Shown here piece by piece: positions 16,375 through 23,752 of a DNA stretch of 38,326 nucleotides. The stretch's first letter is position 1, and the number at the start of each line of letters is the position of its first letter. The stretch is from a virus: positions 1 through 38,326 of IMG/VR virus record IMGVR_UViG_3300045950_000204; one strand, given 5' to 3'. The notes beneath the pieces are model-generated. The model did no database searches. It saw only the letters and a program-made list of their open reading frames with translations, and had not been told where the DNA came from. The position numbers were made by a program, and so were the translations under genes.

Positions 16375-16397
16375 AAACTGGCTCTGCAAGCCAGTTT
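16375..16397 (-). terminator. Terminator of the capsid operon
   Basis: A perfect 9-bp stem, AAACTGGCT (16375-16383) with AGCCAGTTT (16389-16397), has a 5-base loop and overlaps the stop codon of the DUF1320 gene. On the minus strand it is followed by U-rich sequence (GGGTTTTAAAAACTTTTTT). It probably separates head transcripts from the lysis/tail part or attenuates read-through. Confidence 0.7.
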
Positions 16398-16827
16398 ACA
16401 TTTTTTCCAAAACGTTCTTTGAAAACACCCTGTCGTTAAGTGTTTTATTAGTTTTATACTCGCCTGGCTCTGGAGTTGTGCCTTCGGCAGTGCCGAGGCT
16501 GACCGTGCCGCGTTGAATCATCTCCAGTATCTTGAGCGCGTTCTTATATCTATTCATCATCCCTTCAGGCATCTCAAGTTCAAATCTGCGTGAGTAAAGC
16601 CAAAAGATTGAAAAATCGATAGATAGCTTCTTAACCAGCCCGGGTACAGGATCGAGGGGAAGGGTGTATCTTCCCCTCAAGTATCCGCCTATAAGTTGAT
16701 CGGCATAATCAATCGCATCGTTGACACGAGTTTCGTTGATAATGCCGAGATTCTCATCGTCTGTAAGCTGGATGAGGTTCTGCTCGGGTATATGCGACTT
16801 GATGTCTTCGAGCGTGCAATAGGGCAT
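16396..16827 (-). CDS. Head-completion protein, DUF1320 (Mu gp36)-like
   Basis: A 143-aa protein. The start MPYCTLEDIKSHIPEQNLIQLTDDE, followed by RVNDAIDYADQLIGGYLRGRYTLPLDPVPGLVKKLSIDFSIFWLYSRR, is a close match to the DUF1320 family, which follows the capsid gene in Mu-like phages and forms part of the neck. The C-terminal 40 residues are less conserved. It lies 8 bp after the major capsid gene, and its stop lies inside the terminator hairpin. Confidence 0.85.
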   Translation of the reverse strand: MPYCTLEDIKSHIPEQNLIQLTDDENLGIINETRVNDAIDYADQLIGGYLRGRYTLPLDPVPGLVKKLSIDFSIFWLYSRRFELEMPEGMMNRYKNALKILEMIQRGTVSLGTAEGTTPEPGEYKTNKTLNDRVFSKNVLEKM

Positions 16828-16835
16828 TTAATCAC

Positions 16836-17813
16836 CTATGTCAGCAGCGTATCATACCAGAGAAAACCGAGATCCGCACCGGTGATGAGGATATCAGTCT
16901 CTTCTGCAACCTCATAGACATCTTGATGTCTTGAGGCTTCTCTCCAGGTTGTTACCCTTCTTGGTGCGCCGTTTTCATATGCAACGCGCGCCTGATACCC
17001 TGCGCTGGGTGTTTTGAGACCTGGACTTTTTGGACGATAGAAGAGAAATGCAGAGCCTTTGCCTGCGTTCTTTTCCCAGACGTTAATGGCAGTGAACTCA
17101 GTGCCCTCTTTTGTCTCTTTTGCTGTGCTGTAGATTGCCTCGCCAATGAGCACTTCATCAAACTCAAGTAGAGCTGCAAGCAATTCTTTTGTGAGAACTC
17201 CGCGCTCAGTATACTTAATCTTGTCGAGTACTGTGCTTTCTTCTTTGAGAGAATTGTATGTGCCGAAATCCATTATTAATATATTCGGCTTTAACCCAGT
17301 GTTGCTTCTGATTGTCTCTACACGTGTTCTTACATCTGCAAGAAAAGTGTTGCCAGTTCCTGCTTTCCATAAGCCTTCTGCATCTTCGCCTGCAACTCCT
17401 GACCATGTGCCTGTTATAATGAGATTTGCGACTCGTCTTTCTTTCTTCAGATCGACCTTGTCGGTTGCAAACTCTATTGCGTCCTGGTCAGGTTTTAGGG
17501 GTGGCGCGCCTTGCGCACCGGCAAATTTTCTGTCTTCGTCAGTAACCTCTTTTGCAAACGCATATTCCTTTGTTGCTATGCTTAGATAATCAACAGGATA
17601 TCCGCCTCTGGCTGCCTCTGCCCCGGGGCCCCTGATAGCGGCTTCATCTCGAAACCATGCACCTTTGAGGTAGCGGGCTATCTTTGCTTTTGGAGAAATC
17701 TTATCGATGATAGGGAAAACCCTGTCAGCGATATAGCTCAGATTGCGGTATGCTATGCTGACGTCTGCCAGCGGTCCCGCAACTATTAACTCTTTTACAT
17801 CTGGCTGTGGCAT
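16836..17813 (-). CDS. Major capsid protein (HK97 fold)
   Basis: A 325-aa protein between the decoration and DUF1320 genes. Motifs seen in major capsid proteins of Mu-like siphoviruses are present: DVSIAYRNLSYIADRVFPI near the N-terminus, KEYAFAKEVTDEDRKFA, KKERRVANLI, RSNTGLKPNILIMDFGTYNSL and the C-terminal region VAEETDILITGADLGFLW. It builds the icosahedral shell. It needs no large N-terminal delta domain because a separate scaffold is made from the protease gene. The ATG has a GGAGGG site. Confidence 0.9.
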   Translation of the reverse strand: MPQPDVKELIVAGPLADVSIAYRNLSYIADRVFPIIDKISPKAKIARYLKGAWFRDEAAIRGPGAEAARGGYPVDYLSIATKEYAFAKEVTDEDRKFAGAQGAPPLKPDQDAIEFATDKVDLKKERRVANLIITGTWSGVAGEDAEGLWKAGTGNTFLADVRTRVETIRSNTGLKPNILIMDFGTYNSLKEESTVLDKIKYTERGVLTKELLAALLEFDEVLIGEAIYSTAKETKEGTEFTAINVWEKNAGKGSAFLFYRPKSPGLKTPSAGYQARVAYENGAPRRVTTWREASRHQDVYEVAEETDILITGADLGFLWYDTLLT

Positions 17814-17829
17814 TTATTTATCCCTCCTT

Positions 17830-18345
17830 TTAGCTTGTTGCTAATAATCCATGAGTTTCTAATGCAACAAATATTGCGTTAATTGCAGTCCTCGCCTCTG
17901 CATCCACAGTGGTTCCACCTGTTGGGTCTGCAATATGTGATTGCTGCACTGTAGGAAACGTTAGTTGTGCAAGCAGAACAACTCCGAGCTCATCCTCTGC
18001 CCCGCCTGCAAGCAATACACCAACAGGGTACTGCTTGGCTGCGATAGCCTTCGCCTTGCCCGCATCTGTAGCGCTGACATATTCTATGCCGATAATTGCG
18101 CCGGTTGAGAGTGTTGCACCGAGCTGAATCTTTGAAATTCCACCGCAGCCGATGGGCCTGATCACTGCTGCCTTGCCCTTTGCATCGGGTGCGTTCTGTA
18201 AGATTCCAAGCGGGATATCAGTAGTTGCATCCGGTCTGCGGACCTTCCCTGTTGTCGCATCTAAAACAACGATGCGGTACTGATCATTTGAAAGATCCTC
18301 GTCCGCTTCAAGACTTATGTCTATAACTTTGTTTTCCCAAGCCAT
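17830..18345 (-). CDS. Capsid decoration / head fibre protein
   Basis: A 171-aa protein. Residues 1-125 resemble DUF2190/decoration proteins (LEADEDLSNDQYRIVVLDA, GVLLAGGAEDELGVVLLAQL), binding the capsid surface. Residues 128-171 (QQSHIADPTGGTTVDAEARTAINAIFVALETHGL) match the trimerising motif found in phage head-fibre proteins. It is probably displayed on the capsid. The gene lies between scaffold and capsid genes with a GGAGGG ribosome site. Confidence 0.75.
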   Translation of the reverse strand: MAWENKVIDISLEADEDLSNDQYRIVVLDATTGKVRRPDATTDIPLGILQNAPDAKGKAAVIRPIGCGGISKIQLGATLSTGAIIGIEYVSATDAGKAKAIAAKQYPVGVLLAGGAEDELGVVLLAQLTFPTVQQSHIADPTGGTTVDAEARTAINAIFVALETHGLLATS

Positions 18346-18358
18346 CTTCTCCCTCCTT

Positions 18359-18901
18359 TTATTCTCTGATCTCAGCAGCGTATTCGGCTGCGAGCTCTGG
18401 ATTTTCTTTTTGAACCTCGGTAAATGCCATGTTGTATGTGAGGTCTTTGTTTGCTTTCATCTTCTCATTGATTTCTGCTGTGAGACGTTCTACCGCTGTT
18501 CCGCCTTTATCCCCTGCCTTCTTCTTTGTTGCCACTTCCGAGAAATCAACCGATTTTGGAAGGGTTTTTAAGAAGTCTTTAAACGCCTTTACAGGGGCCT
18601 TCTTCACCTTCTTTTCCGTGCCCTTGTCATCGACCTCTACGAACTCATATGTCTCGACCCCGGAGAAGATCTCCATGAAGTCGAGAATCGCGGATTTCAT
18701 TGCAGGCGTAATCTTTTCCTTCATCTCGTCGCTGTCGCAGAATGCTGCAAACTCTGTTCTCTGATTCTTTGCTTTTTCATCGGCAAGCTCTTTTTTGAGC
18801 TTTGCGATCTCCGCATCCTTCGCCTTGTCCTTCTCGGAAAAGTCAGCGATCTCCTTTTCTCTTTCTTTGAGCTTTGCTTCAAGCTCTTGGATTTTTTCCA
18901 T
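18359..18901 (-). CDS. Internal scaffold protein (Mu gpZ-like)
   Basis: An in-frame ATG at 18899-18901 inside the protease gene follows a very strong AGGAGGGAG site (just upstream, about 18905-18912). The product would be 180 aa, beginning with the coiled coil MEKIQELEAKLKEREKEI. This mirrors Mu I/Z and lambda C/Nu3, where a separate scaffold is made from the protease C-terminus. Production of the short form is inferred from the ribosome site, which is better than that of the full-length gene. Confidence 0.75.
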   Translation of the reverse strand: MEKIQELEAKLKEREKEIADFSEKDKAKDAEIAKLKKELADEKAKNQRTEFAAFCDSDEMKEKITPAMKSAILDFMEIFSGVETYEFVEVDDKGTEKKVKKAPVKAFKDFLKTLPKSVDFSEVATKKKAGDKGGTAVERLTAEINEKMKANKDLTYNMAFTEVQKENPELAAEYAAEIRE

Positions 18902-19648
18902 ATCTCCCTCCTTGTTTAAAAAATTATTAATGCCTTCATGCGTAGAAGGTAATGAATTTTCTTTGTTAAGTATGTCTTTAACTTTTTGAGCAATACGCTC
19001 GATAAATGATGTTCTTTGTTCATCATCTTTTATTTTTAAGTCTTCAAGCTCATAATTTATTGCTATTTGTTCATTGTTGAAAGCTACATCGGGGAGTCCC
19101 TTGACTGCAGGAGGCATTGCACCTAAAAAGCCGATATGCCGCAACGTCATGTCAGGATAAAGTGAAATCGAGCGTTTTTTGAAAAGACCTTGTTTGAGCA
19201 TTTCAACAAAGTTAGGGATAAGGTCTTTAAGTTTTGCATATAAGACACTCCCCTTACGCTCAAGTGCTTCTATCCAGCCCCATGCCGGGGCGTTGTCTTT
19301 CGGATGACCAATCACAACGGGCGCCTCGTGTTCTGCGGGATTGTATTTCGAAACAATTGCGTCAAGGTCTTCCTCTGTCCATGTCTTTGTATTTCCATTT
19401 GAATCAGTATGAGTGCCTGTGCGGAAGACAGGTATTAATTCTGAATGTTCACTTTTCTTCATCACCCATTCTCCTTTTTCGTTTTTCTCATATTTTTCCT
19501 TTACCGCTGCCCATGCCACAGCATTACATTTCTCTTCATCGCCTTCATCTTGTTCGAATGCAGAATTATAGGCAGCAATCCATATTTCTTTTACATGCTT
19601 GGGGAGAGATTTGATTCTCTCAGGCGCATTGTCAATCGTATATGGCAT
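18359..19648 (-). CDS. Prohead protease/scaffold (Mu gpI-like) with N-terminal ChaB domain
   Basis: About 429 aa from the ATG at 19648. Residues 1-62 (DNAPERIKSLPKHVKEIWIAAYNSAFEQ, then AVAWAAVKEKYEK) are a ChaB-type domain, sometimes seen on Mu-like protease genes. Residues about 70-230 resemble the Mu gpI protease (IPVFRTGTHTDSNGNTKTWTEEDLD, VVIGHPKDNAPAWGWIEAL, FKKRSISLYP, HIGFLGAMPPAVKGL), with His in GHPK and Ser in RSISLYP as candidate catalytic residues. Residues 250-429 form a coiled coil and helical scaffold. An upstream in-frame ATG at 19693 exists. I prefer 19648 because the ChaB domain starts there, though no clear ribosome site precedes it. Confidence 0.85.
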   Translation of the reverse strand: MPYTIDNAPERIKSLPKHVKEIWIAAYNSAFEQDEGDEEKCNAVAWAAVKEKYEKNEKGEWVMKKSEHSELIPVFRTGTHTDSNGNTKTWTEEDLDAIVSKYNPAEHEAPVVIGHPKDNAPAWGWIEALERKGSVLYAKLKDLIPNFVEMLKQGLFKKRSISLYPDMTLRHIGFLGAMPPAVKGLPDVAFNNEQIAINYELEDLKIKDDEQRTSFIERIAQKVKDILNKENSLPSTHEGINNFLNKEGDMEKIQELEAKLKEREKEIADFSEKDKAKDAEIAKLKKELADEKAKNQRTEFAAFCDSDEMKEKITPAMKSAILDFMEIFSGVETYEFVEVDDKGTEKKVKKAPVKAFKDFLKTLPKSVDFSEVATKKKAGDKGGTAVERLTAEINEKMKANKDLTYNMAFTEVQKENPELAAEYAAEIRE

Positions 19649-19814
19649 CTTGATATTCAGATTACAGAATATAAAAAAATATTTCTCCTGCATTATTCAG
19701 TAATACTTTTACTGCATCATTCAGTAGTATTTAAAACGCTCCTGTGATAGCTTATTTTTATTGAGATGAGCTATCAAATTAAAAAAATATTAAGGGGAAG
19801 GTTGGTAGTTTGTA
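19649..19814. promoter_or_regulatory. Divergent late-operon control region
   Basis: This 166-bp gap lies between the leftward protease and rightward packaging operons. It contains an imperfect 24-bp tandem repeat at 19688-19711 and 19712-19735 (CTGCAT-N-ATTCAGTA-R-TA core) and an 8-bp inverted repeat TGATAGCT/AGCTATCA (19745-19752, 19769-19776). No strong sigma70 -35/-10 pair is evident, as expected of activator-dependent late promoters. The Mor-family protein at 25.8 kb is the obvious candidate activator. The ribosome site AAGGGGAAGG precedes the rightward gene. Confidence 0.6.
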
Positions 19815-20081
19815 ATGCTTGAAGTTAATTTCTTACTTGAATTGCTCAAGAGTGTAGGATTCCCCGCGATAATCTTCATCGTATGGTACATTTATCACAA
19901 AGCACAGGTTGAATTTTTCATGAATATATTAAAAGAGCAGGCAGAAAGAGAAGAAAGGAATTTCAAATTATTAAACGATATGGTTGAAACAATCCAATAT
20001 CATACAGCAATACTTTCAAGAGTTGAACAAAAAATAGATAGTAATGATTTTTGTCCAATCATAAAGGAGCAAAGAAAATGA
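19815..20081 (+). CDS. Small membrane-anchored coiled-coil protein
   Basis: An 88-aa protein, first gene of the rightward late operon. Residues 10-28 (LKSVGFPAIIFIVWYIYH) form one membrane helix. The rest is a charged helix (LKEQAEREERNFKLLNDMVETI), ending with FCPIIKEQRK. Mu-like phages encode similar small TM-plus-coil proteins ahead of the terminase genes. Whether it is holin-like or a DUF2730-like structural accessory is not decidable. Its stop overlaps the next start. Confidence 0.6.
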   Translation: MLEVNFLLELLKSVGFPAIIFIVWYIYHKAQVEFFMNILKEQAEREERNFKLLNDMVETIQYHTAILSRVEQKIDSNDFCPIIKEQRK

Positions 20082-20323
20082 ATATCGAAAAAATGCAACT
20101 GAAAGGCCAACTGGCAGAGGCAAAAAAGAAATATTCTGATTATGATCTTGAGGCAGCAGGAATTATCACCCTGATCAGGTCTTTTCTTAATCCGTGGGAA
20201 ACAGACATAACACGTCTGGAAATAGAGAAGGTTTATCAGTCCACCAGAAGACTTCATTTCTTATATTTCGAGATGAAAGCGCTTAAAAAAAGAATCTACG
20301 ACATGGAGGAAGCGCTTGGCTAA
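20078..20323 (+). CDS. Small helical protein before terminase
   Basis: An 81-aa protein starting at the ATG at 20078, which follows AAAGGAG by 7 bases. An upstream in-frame ATG at 20051 lies inside the previous gene and lacks such a site. The sequence is almost wholly helical (KMQLKGQLAEAKKKYSDY, STRRLHFLYFEMKALKKRIYDMEEAL), consistent with the small Mu gp25/26-type proteins at this location. It overlaps the small terminase start by 8 bases. Specific role unknown. Confidence 0.6.
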   Translation: MNIEKMQLKGQLAEAKKKYSDYDLEAAGIITLIRSFLNPWETDITRLEIEKVYQSTRRLHFLYFEMKALKKRIYDMEEALG

Positions 20324-20723
20324 AAAGCAGCTCTACTTCAATGAAGCAGAACGTTTGTATGTTGTCGAGCAGTGTACAATAGCAGAAATTGCATCCCGCC
20401 TGAGACTCGGAGAAAAAACAGTTCGCATCTGGAAGGACGACGGCGATTGGGAAAACAAGCGGCTTCAATATCTGAAATCGAAATCGGCATTTCACGAAGA
20501 GCTGTACGAGTTTGCACGTAAGCTGATGTGTTCTATAAAAGAAGATATGGAAGGGGGCGAAAGGATTGATCCTGGAAGGATGTATGCATTCACGAGGCTA
20601 CTGCCAATGATTATAAAAGTTAAGGATTACGAGGAAGTTCTGAAGTCACAAGAGCATAAGGAGCAAAAGGGCATTACAGAAGATGTACTAAAGATTATCG
20701 AAAAAGAAGTGCTCGGAATGTGA
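20316..20723 (+). CDS. Small terminase subunit, DUF1804 (Mu gp27)-like
   Basis: A 135-aa protein starting with TTG, placed 7 bases after a GGAGG site and inside the end of the preceding gene. Residues 8-45 form a helix-turn-helix (EAERLYVVEQCTIAEIASRLRLGEKTVRIWKDDGDWENKR) typical of small terminases that recognise packaging sites. The rest is helical and probably oligomerises. It is immediately upstream of the large terminase. In Mu-like phages packaging starts near one genome end, so a target near a phage end is expected from the family. Confidence 0.8.
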   Translation: MAKKQLYFNEAERLYVVEQCTIAEIASRLRLGEKTVRIWKDDGDWENKRLQYLKSKSAFHEELYEFARKLMCSIKEDMEGGERIDPGRMYAFTRLLPMIIKVKDYEEVLKSQEHKEQKGITEDVLKIIEKEVLGM

Positions 20724-20729
20724 TGAGCG

Positions 20730-22091
20730 ATGAGCGATGCGCAGAAGGCAAATAAATATTTCCTGCCATATCAGATTGGCTGGCTTAAGGATGAAAGCCC
20801 CATCAAGGTCTGGGAAAAATCCCGCCGCATCGGTGCAACCTATGTACAATCTTACGAAGATGTAAGAGACTGCGCTTCAAAAAAAGTCCCCGACGTCTGG
20901 TTTTCTTCGGCAGACGAATCTGCAGCGAGAGAATATATTGAATACGCAGAGAGATGGACACGTCTTTTTCATATAGCTGCAAAGCCACTTGGACAGGTTG
21001 TCTTAGATTCTGAAAGAAATATCAAAACGTTTGTCATTGAATTTGCAAATACAACAAAGATTCATGCGCTTTCATCGAATCCAAAAGCATTCAGGTCTAA
21101 GGGTGGTAAGGTCGTTCTTGATGAGTTCGCATGGCACGAAGACCAGGAGAAGATGTGGTCGGCAGCAAGGCCGGTCATTACCTGGGGGTTCCCTTTAAGG
21201 ATTCTCTCGACACATAATGGAAAAAGCTGTAGATTTTTCAGATTCATCGATGCAATTAAAAAAGGCAAGCTTAACTGGTCGCTGCATACGATAACGATTC
21301 AAAAGGCAGTTGAAGAAGGTCTTGTCGATAAAATACTGGGGCGCAAAGCTACAGAAAAAGAGAAAGAAGAGTGGCTCAAGGAACAGCATGATAGCTGTTT
21401 TGATGAAAACACATGGCTTCAGGAATATTGCTGTGTGCCTGTTGATGAGGCATCTGCTTTTCTTACATATGAATTAATCACACGGTGTGAGCGCGATGAT
21501 ATTTTACTGCCGCTTAATGAAACCACTGGCGATTTATATGTCGGCATGGACATTGCACGGAAAAAACATCTGTCCGTAATCTGGGGCATTGAGCGTGTAG
21601 GACATATTTTATTCACCAGAATCTATAAGGTTTTAGAAAAAATGCCCTTCCGCCTTCAGCGTGAAGCCCTCTTTGAAATACTGTCGCACAGGACATTCAG
21701 AAGAGCATGTATTGATTCGACAGGCATCGGCATGCAGCTGGCGGAAGAAGCTCAAGAAACATTTGGTAGGTACCGCGTTGAGCCGGTCAACTTTACAGCT
21801 ACAGTAAAAGAAGACCTTGCATCAACAATGCTTCCGTATTTTGAAGACGTGGCTGTTTATATACCGGAAGATTTTACTGTTCGTGAAGATCTGCATTCAG
21901 TTAAAAAGATTGTAACAGCATCGGGTAATGTACGGTTTGACGTAGGCAAGACAGATGAAGGTTCGCATGCAGATAGATTCTGGTCGCTTGCACTTGCGAT
22001 CCATGCGGCAGCGGATAAATCCTCAGGGCCGATTGCTGTGACATCGAGAAAACAGAGAGAAACAATCGAAATGCTGAGGGGATATGAATAA
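20730..22091 (+). CDS. Large terminase (Mu gp28-like), ATPase and nuclease
   Basis: A 453-aa protein. The ATPase has an arginine-rich Walker A (KSRRIGAT, residues 30-37) and Walker B VVLDEFA (128-134). The RNase-H-like nuclease has acidic residues in YVGMDIARKKH (Asp272), RACIDSTGIG (Asp327) and HADRFWSLALA (Asp413). Length and motif order fit Mu-like TerL. It drives headful packaging of phage DNA with adjacent host DNA. It starts 7 bases after the small terminase stop. Confidence 0.92.
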   Translation: MSDAQKANKYFLPYQIGWLKDESPIKVWEKSRRIGATYVQSYEDVRDCASKKVPDVWFSSADESAAREYIEYAERWTRLFHIAAKPLGQVVLDSERNIKTFVIEFANTTKIHALSSNPKAFRSKGGKVVLDEFAWHEDQEKMWSAARPVITWGFPLRILSTHNGKSCRFFRFIDAIKKGKLNWSLHTITIQKAVEEGLVDKILGRKATEKEKEEWLKEQHDSCFDENTWLQEYCCVPVDEASAFLTYELITRCERDDILLPLNETTGDLYVGMDIARKKHLSVIWGIERVGHILFTRIYKVLEKMPFRLQREALFEILSHRTFRRACIDSTGIGMQLAEEAQETFGRYRVEPVNFTATVKEDLASTMLPYFEDVAVYIPEDFTVREDLHSVKKIVTASGNVRFDVGKTDEGSHADRFWSLALAIHAAADKSSGPIAVTSRKQRETIEMLRGYE

Positions 22092-22314
22092 GAAAATGCA
22101 TTACTGCCCGTTAACAAGGGAACTCTGTAAACATGTGCTGGTTAAGGATAGAACCCCATATGCATGTGTATATGACGGAATTCTGCGGATTTTTAAAGAT
22201 ATAAAGAAATGTCCTGAGAATACCGTAAGCCGTGACCGTAATCCGTCATCCGACACGGACAACGGACACGGACGCGAAAGGAGTAATTATGGCGAAAGGT
22301 CTGTGGATAGATAA
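22084..22314 (+). CDS. Small Cys-rich protein between terminase and portal
   Basis: A 76-aa protein overlapping the terminase stop by 8 bases and the portal start by 26. Residues 5-42 contain YCPLTRELCKHVLVKDRTPYACVY...KKCPE, four cysteines that could bind a metal. The C-terminal 30 residues are polar and encoded by a CGGACACGGACAACGG-like low-complexity stretch, so may not be conserved. Similar Cys-rich small proteins occur at 26048 and 35720 of this phage. Function unknown. Confidence 0.55.
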   Translation: MNKKMHYCPLTRELCKHVLVKDRTPYACVYDGILRIFKDIKKCPENTVSRDRNPSSDTDNGHGRERSNYGERSVDR

Positions 22315-23752
22315 GAATACGTTTGTAAGTTTTGCTGATAAAAAAATATCGCTCTCTGAGGAGCTCGCAACACGAAAACGTTCGATAGATTTCTATGGCC
22401 TCGGCATGTATCTCCCGAATCCCGATCCTGTGCTGAAGAAGCAAGGCAAGGACATCACGATATATCATGAGCTTCTTTCTGATTCGCACATCGGTGCATG
22501 CGAGACATCGAGAAAAACCGGCGTACAATCGCTCGAGTGGGAGATTGACAGAGGTAAGGCAAAATCCCGCCAGGCTAACGAGATCAAAAAGATATTCGAT
22601 GACCTTGATATTGACGGTATTGTCTCCGAGATGCTGAATGCACCGCTTTATGGCTATCAGGTGCTGGAGGTTTTATGGAAGAAAGGCAATAAATTTCTGT
22701 ATCCCGAAAAGGTTGTAGGCAAGCCGCAGGAATGGTTTGTGTTCTCCGAGGAAAATGAGCTTTTGTTTAGGACAAAAGATAACTGGAACGGTGAATCTCT
22801 ACCTGAGCGGAAATTCCTTCTTGCAAGGCATAAAGCAAATTATAAAAACCCATATGGATTCCCGGAGCTTTCGCGATGCTTCTGGCCTGTGACGTTCAAA
22901 CGCGGAGGGTTAAAGTTCTGGGTGATGTTCACCGAAAAATATGGAATGCCGTTTCTTATCGGCAAACACCCAAGAGGTACACCGCCTGAAGAAAACGATA
23001 AACTCGCGGATATGCTCGAAAGAATGGTGCAGGATGCAATAGCAGTAATTCCTGATGATAGCTCAGTAGAGATCAAGGAAGCAGGCGGAAAATCAGCATC
23101 TGCGGATATTTATGAAAAGCTTCTTCATTTCTGCAATGCAGAGATCTCAAAAGCGCTCCTCGGGCAGACGCTCACAACAGAAATAGGAGAGACAGGAGGC
23201 GCGTACGCTGCATCACAGACTCATATGGAGGTGCGAAAAGACATTATAGGTTCTGACAAAAAAATGTGCGTGAAGGTTTTCAATAAACTTATCTCCTGGA
23301 TATTTGAACTTAACTTCTCATCAGGCGAGATGCCAAAATTCGGGATGTGGGAAGAAGAGGACGTTGACAAAACACTCGCAGAGAGGGATGAGACGCTAAC
23401 AAAAGCCGGGGTGAAGTTTACGAAAAAATACTGGCAGAAAAGCTATGGCTTTGATGATGAGGATTTTGACGTAGGAGCGATTCGTGAATCGACCGCACCT
23501 GCAAAGGAATTTGCGGAGAAAGATACAAAACCCGCTTTGGATGTGATGATAGATCGTCTAAATAAAGAAGCAAATTTTGATGAAATATGGAAGCCGGTTG
23601 AAAAACTCATCAATGAAGCCTCCTCGCTTGAGGAACTGAGAGACAAGCTTATAGATATGTATTCCGAGATGGATGTTACTGAATTGGGAAATCTGCTACA
23701 GCGTGCTTTTACAGCAGCGGATCTCTCCGGCCGCTTTGAGGTAATGAAATGA
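22289..23752 (+). CDS. Portal protein, DUF935 (Mu gp29)-like
   Basis: A 487-aa protein from the ATG at 22289, which follows AAAGGAG; an earlier ATG at 22232 lies in repetitive DNA and lacks a ribosome site. Typical DUF935 segments are ARKRSIDFYGLGMYLPNPDPVL-like N-terminal sequence, LLSDSHIGACETSRKTGVQSLEWEI, YGYQVLEVLWK, KRGGLKFWVMFTEKYGMPFLIGK, and KALLGQTLTTEIGETGGAYAASQTH. It forms the dodecameric ring through which DNA passes. It overlaps the MuF gene by 4 bases. Confidence 0.92.
   Translation: MAKGLWIDKNTFVSFADKKISLSEELATRKRSIDFYGLGMYLPNPDPVLKKQGKDITIYHELLSDSHIGACETSRKTGVQSLEWEIDRGKAKSRQANEIKKIFDDLDIDGIVSEMLNAPLYGYQVLEVLWKKGNKFLYPEKVVGKPQEWFVFSEENELLFRTKDNWNGESLPERKFLLARHKANYKNPYGFPELSRCFWPVTFKRGGLKFWVMFTEKYGMPFLIGKHPRGTPPEENDKLADMLERMVQDAIAVIPDDSSVEIKEAGGKSASADIYEKLLHFCNAEISKALLGQTLTTEIGETGGAYAASQTHMEVRKDIIGSDKKMCVKVFNKLISWIFELNFSSGEMPKFGMWEEEDVDKTLAERDETLTKAGVKFTKKYWQKSYGFDDEDFDVGAIRESTAPAKEFAEKDTKPALDVMIDRLNKEANFDEIWKPVEKLINEASSLEELRDKLIDMYSEMDVTELGNLLQRAFTAADLSGRFEVMK

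Noticed and set aside
19688-19735. Possible CRISPR array
   Set aside because: Only two adjacent units with no spacers; a tandem promoter-region repeat. No Cas genes are present.
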